Positions 8,193 through 17,115 of a DNA stretch of 34,396 nucleotides are shown here, piece by piece. The DNA is from Chlorobiota bacterium (GTDB taxonomy: Bacteria; Bacteroidota; Bacteroidia; Flavobacteriales; Flavobacteriaceae), in assembly GCA_013153655.1 (NCBI GenBank), contig JAADEB010000059.1, positions 1 to 34,396 on the forward strand. The letters run 5' to 3'. Position 1 is the stretch's first letter, and each line of letters starts with the position of its first letter. Under the pieces are notes generated by a model, which did no database searches, was not told the DNA's origin, and worked only from the letters and a program-made list of their open reading frames with translations. The position numbers and the translations under genes are program-made.

Positions 8193-11100
8193 CTAAAATC
8201 CCGGATAAAAGCTGAATCCGAACGACCATTTGCGGTAATCCTTCAAGGTGAGCGGTGTGGCGATATAGGGTTGCAGGATGATTTGTCCGAACAGGTTGAT
8301 ACGCCAGGCCAATCCCATGGAAGCCCAAAGCTGACGGTCGCCGGGGCGTCCCGTGTAGGACCATGTCAGATGATCGCCTTTGTTCCACACCCAACCGGCA
8401 TCCACAAATCCCACCAAATCCGAAAACAGAAATCCGGAACGGATCAAGGCCAGCCGTTCGGGTCCCGTAAAGGGAACCCGTATTTCGAAATTGCTCACCA
8501 GGATCTTGCTTCCGGCCAGGTCGTTGAGTGTAAGGGAATGGGGGGTGGTATGAACATATTCCGACAACACATTGTAGCCGAATCCTCGCAGGAAATAGTC
8601 ATAGGTGATAAAGAAAGGATACAGGATACCGTTGTCCTCGGCATTGCGTCCGAACCGGTTGATATGCATGCCGCGGAAGGCAAAGGTGAAGGGTTTCAGG
8701 TAATAATATTCGCGGAAGTCCAATGTGCCGGTATAGAAATTCAATTCGCCGAAATAGCGTTGCAATCCCACCCGGTAGCGCATTCCCTTCATGGGTGCCG
8801 TCATGCCGAATACCGAGTTGTCGCCCACATAGGCGGCATTCACTTCTCCCAGCGTAAAGCCCGGGGGGCTATTTTCCTTATGACGTTCGTAATGGACGGC
8901 ATAGGGATAAACATAATGGTTTACGGTATCGTAGGGGTAGTAGTAATTATGGCTGTCTATGCGGTAATAATACCGTGCCAACGACCCGCCGCCTTCCAAG
9001 CGCATGGTGCGGGAGAACGGAAACAGGCGAAAAGCCCCCACCTTGTCCTCAAACATGCGCAGAATATATAGTTTTTGGATGTAATAAATATCCCCTTCCA
9101 CATCGATAAAATCATAGCCTTGTGCATAACTCGTGTAGGGAATATGCGAAGCATACACACCTATTTGACGTTTTTTGCCTTGGTTGAAATACATGGCCAT
9201 GGCGCCGAAATCATAGATTTCGCCGTTGAGTTGCAGGGCGGCCGAGAGGATATTTTTGCCCAGCATATCGCTGAAAATCATGTTTACACCGCCTTGAAAA
9301 CCGGTGCCGTACATGGAGGTGGTCATGCCGAAACCCGTGTTGCTGATATAATCCAATTTGAATTTGGGTTTGTAGGGTGCCTTTTCCATTTTTACGTTCA
9401 TGCTGTCGATACGGGTTCGTATAAGGGCATCCACCAATCCGTATTTGGGTAAGCGGCCTTCGCGCAACATGACCATGGCTCTTTGCAAGCGAATATCGGG
9501 CGGCAGCAAGGCGGCCTCTTGATGTACGTCGGAGGGATTTACTTCTTGACGGTACAAATCTTCGGGGCGGGCTTTCAGAATGCGATAGCCGTGGTTGTAG
9601 AAATAATTATAGATGATTTCTCCGGTTTTGTCGTTTACGCTTATGGCGGGAGAAAATTTGGTAATGCCCGAAACGCCCGTAAAATAGCGGGTCAATTGAT
9701 ACACTTTGCCCGTGGCGGGTTCGTATTCATACAAGTCGCGGAAACCGTCGCGGTCGGAGAGGAAATAAATCTTTTTGCCGCCGGCGGCATAAACGGGATT
9801 CAGGTTGTCGGCACCCGGGAAAATGCCGGGATAGTTTTTTTTACCCGTTTCCATGTTGAGAAAACCCAAATGATAGTGTGAGGGATATTTACCTGTTTTG
9901 TAGTAATAGTAATCCGTGGAAAAAACGATGTTTTTGCCGTCGGGCGACCAGGCGGGCATCATTTCGGCATAAGGGTCCCGGGTGATTTGTTTTAGTTTTT
10001 TGGATGCAACGTTGTAAAGAAACAAGTCCGTGTAACCGTCTTTTTGTCCCACCAGCAATATGTTTTTGCCGTCGGGCGACCATGCCGGCCAAGTGAAGGA
10101 TTGCAGGCCTTTCACTTTCCATGTTTTTACGATTTTGCGGCGTGCCACGTCCACTACGGCCAATTGGTTTTTGCCTTTTTTGAAAATGACAAAAACAAAA
10201 TATTTTCCGTCGGGCGACCAAGTGCCCGGACTCTCAAAGCCGTCGATGGCGTCGATGTGGTTGGTGATGCTGTGCGAACCGATGATTTTGGTTTTTTTGG
10301 TTTCCAGGTCGGCCAGGTATAAATCCAAACTGATGACTTGTTTTTCCGACAGGAAAACCATATGCTTGCCGTCGGGCGACACCGAAGGAGCTATATTGAT
10401 GCGGCCGCCGTTTTTTTCGTCAAACAGCACCGTTCCTTTGGCCAGAGTGTCGCGGCCTTTCATAAAGGGGCGATAATAATTTTCGTTGGCGATTTTCCAG
10501 CGGTTGAAAAAGGTGTCGATACGGATACCGTAGAGACTGTCCATGGCCTTGTCGGGGCCTTGCATGAGAGTGGCTTCGTAGAGGCGTGTGATTTGGTCGT
10601 CGCCGTAGGTGGCGCCGAAAAAGGCCCAAAAATTTTGCCCGTAGCGATAGGGGAAGTATTTGGGTTTGTACATGTCCTTGTAGCGCGGGAAAAACCCGCC
10701 GCGAACGGCGTCCCGCATCCACATGGCCGTATGCGGGTCCACGCGTCCGATGGACAGGTATTCGGCCATTCCCTCGATCATCCACAAGGGCATGTTCATC
10801 AGGTTTTGGAAGGAAAGGTAAGGTCTAACCTTAATGCGGTTGTATTGGAAGGCATGTACCAACTCGTGGCCCAACACGTGCTTGGTTTGCCCGTAGGAAA
10901 GGCGGAGCGGCATCACCACACGGTTTTTCAATCCTTCGGTAACGCCGCCGGTACCCACGCCTATTTGTCCGCTAATGGCCGTGGTTTGTTGGAAATCGGC
11001 ATGGTTGTTATACAAAATAACCGGAATGCGGTTCTCGAAGGTGTCCTTGAAAATCAAATGATGTTTCAAATACCATTCTTCGGCATCGGTGAGGAATTGC

Positions 11101-11285
11101 TTGACGGCCGTGTCGTTTTTCAGGTAGGAATACAATTCGATATGCTTCGATTTGTATACCTTGAAATCAAAATCTTCGTAAATGGGTTTGTTTTGTCCGA
11201 AACCGAAACCTTGGGCCGAAACGGACAGTATATTGAACAGGAAGAAGGCGAAGAAAAATATTTTTTTAATAATCACAGGTTTCAT
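8193..11285 (-). CDS. Metalloprotease / WD40-like propeller / outer-membrane barrel fusion
   Basis: 1030 residues. Signal peptide to SVSA (about residue 24). Residues about 40-250 hold a zincin-type domain: HELVH at 140-144 and WMIEGMAEY with Glu171 about 27 residues later, the HExxH...E layout of gluzincins (peptidase-MA-like). Residues about 290-560 hold PD40/TolB-like blades with four SPDGK motifs (SVSPDGKHMVF, WSPDGKYFVF and two PAWSPDGKNI). Residues about 640-1030 look like a D15/surface-antigen-type barrel ending GFSFYPGF. The protein should sit in the outer membrane with protease and propeller on one side. Substrate unknown. It is the last gene of a three-gene minus-strand run; its start overlaps the end of the Omp28-like gene by 20 bases. 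Similar proteins are annotated in Bacteroidota as TolB-like or PD40 proteins. Confidence 0.8.
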   Translation of the reverse strand: MKPVIIKKIFFFAFFLFNILSVSAQGFGFGQNKPIYEDFDFKVYKSKHIELYSYLKNDTAVKQFLTDAEEWYLKHHLIFKDTFENRIPVILYNNHADFQQTTAISGQIGVGTGGVTEGLKNRVVMPLRLSYGQTKHVLGHELVHAFQYNRIKVRPYLSFQNLMNMPLWMIEGMAEYLSIGRVDPHTAMWMRDAVRGGFFPRYKDMYKPKYFPYRYGQNFWAFFGATYGDDQITRLYEATLMQGPDKAMDSLYGIRIDTFFNRWKIANENYYRPFMKGRDTLAKGTVLFDEKNGGRINIAPSVSPDGKHMVFLSEKQVISLDLYLADLETKKTKIIGSHSITNHIDAIDGFESPGTWSPDGKYFVFVIFKKGKNQLAVVDVARRKIVKTWKVKGLQSFTWPAWSPDGKNILLVGQKDGYTDLFLYNVASKKLKQITRDPYAEMMPAWSPDGKNIVFSTDYYYYKTGKYPSHYHLGFLNMETGKKNYPGIFPGADNLNPVYAAGGKKIYFLSDRDGFRDLYEYEPATGKVYQLTRYFTGVSGITKFSPAISVNDKTGEIIYNYFYNHGYRILKARPEDLYRQEVNPSDVHQEAALLPPDIRLQRAMVMLREGRLPKYGLVDALIRTRIDSMNVKMEKAPYKPKFKLDYISNTGFGMTTSMYGTGFQGGVNMIFSDMLGKNILSAALQLNGEIYDFGAMAMYFNQGKKRQIGVYASHIPYTSYAQGYDFIDVEGDIYYIQKLYILRMFEDKVGAFRLFPFSRTMRLEGGGSLARYYYRIDSHNYYYPYDTVNHYVYPYAVHYERHKENSPPGFTLGEVNAAYVGDNSVFGMTAPMKGMRYRVGLQRYFGELNFYTGTLDFREYYYLKPFTFAFRGMHINRFGRNAEDNGILYPFFITYDYFLRGFGYNVLSEYVHTTPHSLTLNDLAGSKILVSNFEIRVPFTGPERLALIRSGFLFSDLVGFVDAGWVWNKGDHLTWSYTGRPGDRQLWASMGLAWRINLFGQIILQPYIATPLTLKDYRKWSFGFSFYPGF

Positions 11286-12309
11286 CGATTGCGGTTTTGT
11301 TTACGTTTACTACATAAGGCTTTTCCGTGCCTTTCACCACAAAAGCCACCAATTCCATTTGAGCGGAATCGCTTATTTCGGAAGGTATTTCACCCGAATA
11401 GGTCCACCGGTACACATGGTCGAAGCGCTGTTCGCCGGCGGGAATATCATCGCCCAGTACCGAGGTAAAGGAATGACGCAGCACGTGGTTGTGTTCGAAA
11501 CCGGGGATGGGATCCTGTCCGCCGTAGTATTGTGTGGCATTGGCTTGGTCGGCATGGAGGCCGTTTTCCAGTGCATAAACCACGATTTTTAAGGTGTCTT
11601 CCGGCAAGTCCATATCAAAACGCACATCTACCGAAATATCCAGCCGGTTGCCCGTGACCCGGTTTTCGATGCGGATACCCAACACGGCCGGCCGGGCCAA
11701 TTCTTCGCGGACGGAGGCCACTTGTTCGTCCCAAACTTCTTTGCGGTTTAGCAGTGGAGTGGGGTAGGCGGAGATATCGTATGTGTCGGCCAATTCGTCC
11801 ACGCCGTCGAAATGAAAGGGGTCGGTATTGTATCCACGGTTGTGGATGGCCACGGGGACGATGCCGTCCACCTGTTGCATGGCCTCTTCCAGGTGATAAA
11901 TCACCCGCGGGCAATTGACACACCAGGTTCCCGTAAAATCGTCGATAAGCACCCTGGTCCGGCTGCGCGGATCGATTACTTCGGCTTCCAGGTTTTCGTC
12001 GGCCTGTTTTTCCGTGCCGCCCAGGTCCCATACGGCACCCACGGTGTGATGACCGGCCTGGCGAAAGATATGGGAGGAACCGGCGATGTCTTGGCCGTCC
12101 ACCAAAAAGGTGACGGCCGCGGTGATATCGTTGCCGTTGGCATCCGTGGCGCGGAAGGGAATTTCCTTGCCCGTGATATAATGAGTGCCGTAGGGGCTGC
12201 TTATCCGGAAATGAATGTTCGAAATATCGATGCCTTTTTCTTGCCGGTTACAAGCGGGAAACAAGAGAAAAATAAATAGAACAACAGGGACGGAAAGAAT
12301 GTTTTTCAT
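11266..12309 (-). CDS. Omp28-related lipoprotein with thioredoxin fold
   Basis: 347 residues, lipobox FPAC (Cys20). The middle part has the Omp28 thioredoxin-like core: VLIDDFTGTWCVNCPR with CxxC at Cys130-Cys133 and the loop ISAYPTPLLNR, which should carry the cis-proline. The C-terminal third is beta-rich (CGxx-free) and ends YVVNVNKTAIDETCDY. Omp28-type proteins are outer-membrane-associated lipoproteins of Bacteroidota; a redox or folding role is inferred from the CxxC. The gene lies 8 bases downstream of the DUF4197 gene and overlaps the protease/barrel gene by 20 bases, so it may help disulfide formation or assembly of that product. Confidence 0.85.
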   Translation of the reverse strand: MKNILSVPVVLFIFLLFPACNRQEKGIDISNIHFRISSPYGTHYITGKEIPFRATDANGNDITAAVTFLVDGQDIAGSSHIFRQAGHHTVGAVWDLGGTEKQADENLEAEVIDPRSRTRVLIDDFTGTWCVNCPRVIYHLEEAMQQVDGIVPVAIHNRGYNTDPFHFDGVDELADTYDISAYPTPLLNRKEVWDEQVASVREELARPAVLGIRIENRVTGNRLDISVDVRFDMDLPEDTLKIVVYALENGLHADQANATQYYGGQDPIPGFEHNHVLRHSFTSVLGDDIPAGEQRFDHVYRWTYSGEIPSEISDSAQMELVAFVVKGTEKPYVVNVNKTAIDETCDY

Positions 12310-12317
12310 TAGGATGA

Positions 12318-13052
12318 TTATTGTTGCGGTTGGTTGGAGTTGTTTTTGCGTTGGTCCTGCAAGGCAAATACGCGTCGCAGCAAATCATTGGTTCGTTCCG
12401 AAATGTCGGTGCGTATTTTGACTTCTTCATCGGCTATTTTTTTATACACGCCTTTGAGTGCTTCGCGGGTAACATAATCGTTCAGGTCCGTATTGACCGG
12501 TTGAACCAACGGAAGCGAATTGTAGCGCGAAATCAGATCCGACCAGATTTTGTCGGCACCCACTTTGGAGAAATTTTCCCGGACGATGGGATAAAATTTT
12601 TGGTAGAGTTGGTTTTCGGTTTTTCTTTTCAGGTATTCGGTGGCGGCTTTTTGGTCGCCCATAAGGATCTTGCGGGCGTCGTCGAAGGTCATTTCCCGGA
12701 TGGCTTGCACAAAAATGGGTTTGGCTTCTTTGACCGCTTCCTCGGCGGCACGGTTGAGTTTCATTTCCGCTTGGTCCACCAACGAGTTGAAGCCCAAATC
12801 CCGTAATCGCTGTTCCACGGTTCGCAATTCGGGCGGGAAAAGGATGCGTACGTCCTTTTGGTTGTAAAAACCGCCTTCCTTCATCAGGGTGCTGACTTCC
12901 TTGTCGATACCTTGTTCCAAAGCCGTTTTCAGTCCGCGCGCAATATCGGCGTCGGTGAGTCCTTCGGCGGGTATCTGGGAAGCCAATTGTTGAAGTTCGG
13001 CACAGCCTTGAAAAGAAAAGACGAGTATGAATAAAAGCATTAATTTTTTCAT
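12318..13052 (-). CDS. DUF4197 lipoprotein
   Basis: 244 residues. The start at ATG 13052 (MKKLMLLF) is preferred over a GTG two codons upstream because AAGG lies 5-8 bases before it and the signal peptide begins there. Lipobox FQGC. The mature part matches DUF4197: LTDADIARGLKTALEQGI, a KDVRILFPPEL segment, NRAAEEAVKEAKPIF, MTFDDARKIL and a C-terminal GVYKKIADEE helix. It is all-helical and probably periplasmic. The family function is not known. First gene of the operon running to 8193. Confidence 0.88.
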   Translation of the reverse strand: MKKLMLLFILVFSFQGCAELQQLASQIPAEGLTDADIARGLKTALEQGIDKEVSTLMKEGGFYNQKDVRILFPPELRTVEQRLRDLGFNSLVDQAEMKLNRAAEEAVKEAKPIFVQAIREMTFDDARKILMGDQKAATEYLKRKTENQLYQKFYPIVRENFSKVGADKIWSDLISRYNSLPLVQPVNTDLNDYVTREALKGVYKKIADEEVKIRTDISERTNDLLRRVFALQDQRKNNSNQPQQ

Positions 13053-13128
13053 GAGCACCTTGTTTTTTTGAGCATCAATTTACAAAAATTATGCCTACCC
13101 GGCCAAATGAACATGCGCCGCTACAAAA

Positions 13129-13157
13129 AAGCCCTTCCCCGGAAGCGGGAAGGGCTT
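13129..13157 (-). terminator. Rho-independent terminator of the T9SS repeat gene (13176-14507)
   Basis: AAGCCCTTCCC (13129-13139) pairs with GGGAAGGGCTT (13147-13157) around a 7-base loop. On the minus strand the stem is followed by a run of T (complement of 13124-13130). It lies 18 bases past the stop codon at 13176. Confidence 0.9.
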
Positions 13158-13175
13158 GCGAGGAAGAGGAAAATT

Positions 13176-14507
13176 TTATTTTTTGACAAACCGCACTACG
13201 TAACGGTTATGGTTTCCGGATGCTTGTAAAATATATACGCCGGCCGGTAAATCCTCCACGTTTACGGTTTCCAACGCTTTCCCGTCCGCCTGTTTCCATA
13301 AACGTCCGCTAAGGGAATAAATTTTTATGTGCTCTACGGGTTCTTTGCCGGTGTTTAAGTACAAAATATCTTCCACGGGATTGGGATAAAGTTCGGGTGA
13401 ATAGGTAGCCTGTTGTTGCGCCACGTCCAATTGGCGGTTGGAATAATACATGGATATGTTCGCCACGCGCGCCCAGGTGTGGGTGGTATTGTTATAGGAA
13501 AAGATGCCGCCGTCGTTTATTTTATGGCGGAAACTCACATCCGGCCGTATGATGCCCAGTTCTTTTTCGGGGAGCAACAGTTGATTATAAGTGACCGTGG
13601 TATCGTGATTCACTTCCAATTTGCTTTCGGGTTCCCAGGCGCCGTTGTCCCAATTGTAGTCGATATCGGCCGATAAATCGTTGTTGGCATCGTATTGAAA
13701 TTCTTCTTTGTCGTCGTTGACCCATTGGCCGTTATCATAATCCTGATCGATAATGCTGAGGGGGAAATCCAGGTTGTTGTAGGTATAAGTTGTTCGCGAT
13801 TCGTATTCCCAGCCATTATTGCCCCATGTGTAATCGGTTATGACATCTTCATAACCGGCGGCCGTGTAGGTGCGCGTCTGGCGGTGCATGTTCACCCATT
13901 GTCCGTTGGTATATGATTGTGTAATGTATTCCGTCACATGTTCCTGTGCATCATAACTGAAAGTTTGTTTTTGAATGTCGTTCCATTGGCCGTTGCTGTA
14001 TTCTTGGGTAAGAATTTCCGTCACCAATTGGCCGTTATAGGTATAAATGTATTTTTTGGAGAGTTGCCAGTCGGTTCCGTTATAGTCTTCCCGTACGATG
14101 GAGTCCACGCGGTCTTGGGCATCGTAATAATATTGCTGGCGCCAATCCCGGTGCCAACTGCCGTTGTCGAAATAAAAGCGCTCTTTGTGTTGAGGTTTTT
14201 CGTAAGCGCTATATTGGGTGACCACCCGCCGGCCGTCGGCCAATTGACCTTGGGAATATTCCCGCGATTCGTCCAAAATAACATTTCCCCATTCGTCATA
14301 ATCCCAAATCAATTGTTTGGCCAATTCGTTGGAGTAGTTGATTTCGATATTCAGGCTGTCCAAGGCCAATACGTTGCGGCTCAGGTCGGGACGTCCGGCA
14401 TGGAGGCCGGGTATATCCGGAAAATCGCTTTCCGTTGAGTTGAAAATATTTTGTCCCCAAACGGACAAAACAAGCCAAAACGATAAGAAAAAGCTTGTTG
14501 TTTTCAT
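13176..14507 (-). CDS. T9SS-secreted protein with YDNGQW-type tandem repeats
   Basis: 443 residues from MKTTSFFLSFWLVLSVWGQ. The start at 14507 gives a proper signal peptide; the 15-codon longer frame does not. Residues about 55-330 contain at least six copies of a roughly 35-residue unit with the pattern Y.NGQW......TY.Y.......I...Y (EYSNGQW, SYTNGQW, TWGNNGW, DYDNGQW, NWDNGAW). The C-terminus is a type A sorting domain: LYPNPVEDILYLNTG, EHIKIYSLSGRLWKQ, VEDLPAGVYILQASG and a basic end RFVKK. The repeats resemble YD/Rhs-like strands and probably form a beta solenoid. Secreted to the surface or medium by the type IX system; target unknown. Transcribed alone, with a strong terminator at 13129. 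Confidence 0.82.
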   Translation of the reverse strand: MKTTSFFLSFWLVLSVWGQNIFNSTESDFPDIPGLHAGRPDLSRNVLALDSLNIEINYSNELAKQLIWDYDEWGNVILDESREYSQGQLADGRRVVTQYSAYEKPQHKERFYFDNGSWHRDWRQQYYYDAQDRVDSIVREDYNGTDWQLSKKYIYTYNGQLVTEILTQEYSNGQWNDIQKQTFSYDAQEHVTEYITQSYTNGQWVNMHRQTRTYTAAGYEDVITDYTWGNNGWEYESRTTYTYNNLDFPLSIIDQDYDNGQWVNDDKEEFQYDANNDLSADIDYNWDNGAWEPESKLEVNHDTTVTYNQLLLPEKELGIIRPDVSFRHKINDGGIFSYNNTTHTWARVANISMYYSNRQLDVAQQQATYSPELYPNPVEDILYLNTGKEPVEHIKIYSLSGRLWKQADGKALETVNVEDLPAGVYILQASGNHNRYVVRFVKK

Positions 14508-14893
14508 GATAATTTTTTTATTTAAAATACTGCAAAAACTGTGCATTGTCAAGGGTATAAACAGAATGGAATGGAGGTTTTTTCCGAAAAAATATCTTTT
14601 GTCAGTATTCTTAAAAAAATAAAATGAATATCCCTAGAAATCGCCGAAAAAATCCGGATACAAGTTTTCTAAGAATATGCATAAAAAATGGTTTAGGGAT
14701 GGAAAGAACAATTGTGTTTTTAAGGCCGATATGCCTTTTCGTCCCTTTGTAAGGGAGTCCCCATGATTCCATGGCATTCTCACGGGATATCTTTCATTCG
14801 AAATCGATTAATTGTTTGGTTTAGAGCAATATCTGACAGGTATGTTCAAAGAGATTCCTCCCTCACTTCGTTTCTTCGGAATAACAAAACCCC
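14508..14893. other. Intergenic region upstream of the T9SS repeat gene
   Basis: About 385 AT-rich bases between two minus-strand genes. Apart from the GAGATTCCTC element at 14851-14886 I see no gene, RNA or clear promoter. The segment just upstream of 14507 has TATTTTAA, only a partial match to the -7 consensus. Confidence 0.4.
14851..14886 (+). repeat. GAGATTCCTC...CGGAATAACA dispersed element, copy 1
   Basis: GAGATTCCTC at 14851-14860, then 16 bases, then TCGGAATAACA ending at 14886. Three more copies occur at 17047-17073, 17406-17440 and 33924-33985. Confidence 0.65.
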
Positions 14894-14959
14894 CAACTCC
14901 TAAGTCCTAATACCCAATACCTAAATCCCAATACCCAAATCCCAAGACCCAAACTCCCC
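14894..14959 (-). repeat. Imperfect heptad array (minus-strand RGGNNTT) abutting the asparaginase stop codon
   Basis: On the minus strand eight successive 7-mers read GGGTCTT, GGGATTT, GGGTATT, GGGATTT, AGGTATT, GGGTATT, AGGACTT and AGGAGTT. The array begins directly after the stop codon at 14960-14962. Related heptads occur at 17082-17115 and 26763-26776. Confidence 0.75.
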
Positions 14960-15976
14960 TCACTCCGTCAATTCGCCCCGTAGTGATTGTTCGAAAAAGC
15001 GGCGGAAGGATTTATCGGACACTTTTTTGCCGAGCAGGTACATCATTTTGGTAAGGGCCGCTTCGGTGGTCAGGTCTTTCCCGGAGATGACGCCTGCTTG
15101 GGCCAAATGTTTGCCCGTGGCGTATTTTTCGGGGAAGATGCGTCCTTTGGCACATTGGGTTACATTGACCACTTTGATCCCCTTGTCAATGGCACGGCGC
15201 AACGCATCGTCCAGCCACGACAATCGCGGGGCGTTTCCGCTACCGTAGGTTTCCAAAACCACACCGCCCAAATCCGGATAATGGAAAATCACGTCGAAAT
15301 ACTCTTTTTGCATGCCCGGAAAAATTTTCAGCAAAATCACCCGCTTATCCATCCGCTCGAAAACCTGAAAAACATTTTTGGAAGGGGGCAAAATCCGGTT
15401 TTGATGAAATTCTATTTCCACCCCGGCTTCGGCCAAAGGCGGAAAATTGGGGGAAATAAAGGCGTTGAAATGTTCGGAACTGTATTTCACCGTCCGGTTG
15501 CCGCGGAAAAGTTTGTATTCGAAATAAAGACTCACTTCGGGCACCAAGGGCAGGCCTTTTTGGTACGAACCGGCTATCTCCACCGAAGTAATAATGTTTT
15601 CTTTGGCATCCGTACGCAGGTCGCCGATGGGGAGTTGCGAGCCGGTAAACACCACGGGTTTGGCCAGGTTTTCCAGCATAAAACTCAGTGCCGAAGCCGA
15701 AAAAGCCATGGTGTCGGTGCCGTGGAGAATCACAAAGCCGTCGTAATCGTCGTATTTCTCACCGATAATGCCGGCCATTTGTTGCCAATGGGCCGGCGTG
15801 ATATCCGACGAATCCACCGGATGGTCGAAGGAAACGAAATCGATGCGGTGGGGCAACAGGTCCAATTCGGGAATTTGATGACGCAATGCCGAAAAATCGA
15901 ACGGATGCAAGCTGCCGTCGGCACGACGTTGCATCCCGATGGTACCGCCCGTGTAGATCAAAAGAATATTACTCAT
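14960..15976 (-). CDS. ansA: Type I L-asparaginase
   Basis: 338 residues, the normal length for the cytoplasmic enzyme, which converts L-asparagine to aspartate and ammonia. The first catalytic Thr lies in YTGGTIG (residues 8-14), the substrate-binding loop is VDSSDIT (54-60), the second catalytic Thr/Asp pair is in HGTDTMAF (85-92), and the active-site Lys is in LRTDAKENI. C-terminal GSGNAP and VNVTQC motifs also fit. There is no signal peptide. The start overlaps the end of the PfkB kinase gene by 8 bases, so the two form an operon with the kinase first. No terminator follows; a heptad repeat begins right at the stop. Confidence 0.95.
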   Translation of the reverse strand: MSNILLIYTGGTIGMQRRADGSLHPFDFSALRHQIPELDLLPHRIDFVSFDHPVDSSDITPAHWQQMAGIIGEKYDDYDGFVILHGTDTMAFSASALSFMLENLAKPVVFTGSQLPIGDLRTDAKENIITSVEIAGSYQKGLPLVPEVSLYFEYKLFRGNRTVKYSSEHFNAFISPNFPPLAEAGVEIEFHQNRILPPSKNVFQVFERMDKRVILLKIFPGMQKEYFDVIFHYPDLGGVVLETYGSGNAPRLSWLDDALRRAIDKGIKVVNVTQCAKGRIFPEKYATGKHLAQAGVISGKDLTTEAALTKMMYLLGKKVSDKSFRRFFEQSLRGELTE

Positions 15977-16919
15977 ATGTTTTTCCCGAAAGTACTTTTT
16001 CCTGTAAGCCGTAGCGTGTCAGACGGATAAAATCCGTCAGGCGGCGGTTGATTTCTTCTTTGGTCAGGTTTTCCAAGCGTTTGGTGCCGAAATCTTCCAC
16101 GGTAAACGAGGCCAGGTTGGCACCGCAAATCATGGCGTTTTTGATGGCTTCCACACCGGGCTTGTCATATTCGCTCAGGTGACCGATAAATCCTCCGGCA
16201 AAGGTGTCGCCTGCTCCCGTAGGGTCCCAAACATGTTCCAAGGGCATGGCCGGAGCCGAAAAGAATCCTTCGTCGTGAAACAGCAGTGCACCGTATTCAC
16301 CCCGCTTGATGATCACATAACGCGGTCCCATGTTCCGGATGAGCCGGGCCGCCGTAACCAATGAATATTCGCCGGTCAGCTGGCGGGCTTCCTCTTCGTT
16401 GAGCATCAGCAAATCCACCCGTGCAATCACCTGCATCAAGGCATCCCGCGCATTGTCCATCCAGAAATTCATGGTGTCCAAAACCACCAGGCGGGGTGTG
16501 GCCGTAAATTGATTCAAAATTTCGGCCTGGATGCCGGGATGAAGATTGCCCAAAACCACCAAATCCGGCTCCCTGAAATCCGACGGCACCCTCGGCGAAA
16601 AATAAGCCAAAGCATTCACCTCCGTCACCAGCGTATCACGCCGGTTCATATTTTCGTAATAATAACCTTTCCAGTAAAAACTTTTGTGTTTTTCCAGCCG
16701 TTGAACCCCGCTCAAATCCACCCCGCGCCGGCGAAATTTGTCCAATAATTCCTCTCCGAAATCGTATCCCACCACCGAAACGATGCCCGTGTGGTTGCGA
16801 AAAAACGAAGCGGCCAAAGCTAAATAGGCCGCCGAACCGCCCATCATACGTCCCGAATGACCGAATGGCGTGGTAACTTCGTCGAAAGCCAATGTGCCGG
16901 CTAACAAAATCTTTTTCAT
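15969..16919 (-). CDS. PfkB-family sugar/nucleoside kinase
   Basis: 316 residues from MKKILLAGTLAFDEV. The start at 16919 is preferred over the longer frame (to 16988) because a good -7 box lies at 16936-16943, between the two. The N-terminal substrate region GGSAAYLALAASFF and the C-terminal WDPTGAGDTFAGGF (anion hole and catalytic Asp in GAGD) are the two PfkB signatures. It phosphorylates a sugar or nucleoside using ATP in the cytoplasm; the substrate cannot be told from sequence. The first gene of the operon with L-asparaginase. Confidence 0.88.
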   Translation of the reverse strand: MKKILLAGTLAFDEVTTPFGHSGRMMGGSAAYLALAASFFRNHTGIVSVVGYDFGEELLDKFRRRGVDLSGVQRLEKHKSFYWKGYYYENMNRRDTLVTEVNALAYFSPRVPSDFREPDLVVLGNLHPGIQAEILNQFTATPRLVVLDTMNFWMDNARDALMQVIARVDLLMLNEEEARQLTGEYSLVTAARLIRNMGPRYVIIKRGEYGALLFHDEGFFSAPAMPLEHVWDPTGAGDTFAGGFIGHLSEYDKPGVEAIKNAMICGANLASFTVEDFGTKRLENLTKEEINRRLTDFIRLTRYGLQEKVLSGKTYE

Positions 16920-16935
16920 GGGTCCGATTAAAAAC

Positions 16936-16943
16936 CAAAAATA
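16936..16943 (-). promoter_or_regulatory. -7 box TATTTTTG for the kinase/asparaginase operon
   Basis: A perfect TAnnTTTG on the minus strand, 17 bases before the ATG at 16919, giving a leader of about 10 bases. No clear -33 TTTG. Confidence 0.5.
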
Positions 16944-17046
16944 AAACAAGTCTTTTAAATATGAAAATACCGTTTCTTCATTCTCCATATCTCATGTACC
17001 GAAAACCTCTTGCCTGTCCGCACGAGTCCCCTCGTGTGGCATAATT

Positions 17047-17073
17047 TTATTCCGAACAAACCGGAGGAATCTC
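17047..17073 (-). repeat. GAGATTCCTC...CGGAATAA dispersed element, copy 2 (short form)
   Basis: Minus strand: GAGATTCCTC (17073-17064), 9 bases, then CGGAATAA (17054-17047). Same order of parts as the other three copies, with the shortest spacer. Confidence 0.6.
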
Positions 17074-17081
17074 TTTTATAC

Positions 17082-17115
17082 GGATTTGGGATTTGGGATT
17101 TAGGATTTGGGTTTC
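17082..17115 (+). repeat. Heptad array GGATTTG/GGATTTA
   Basis: GGATTTG, GGATTTG, GGATTTA, GGATTTG, then a decayed GGTTTC. This is the same heptad family as the array at 14894-14959 in the opposite orientation. Confidence 0.8.

Noticed and set aside
10338..11468. 376-codon plus-strand open frame opposite the protease/barrel gene
   Set aside because: It is antisense to two well-supported genes, spans their junction and has no domain or signal. GC-biased third positions of the real genes explain its length.
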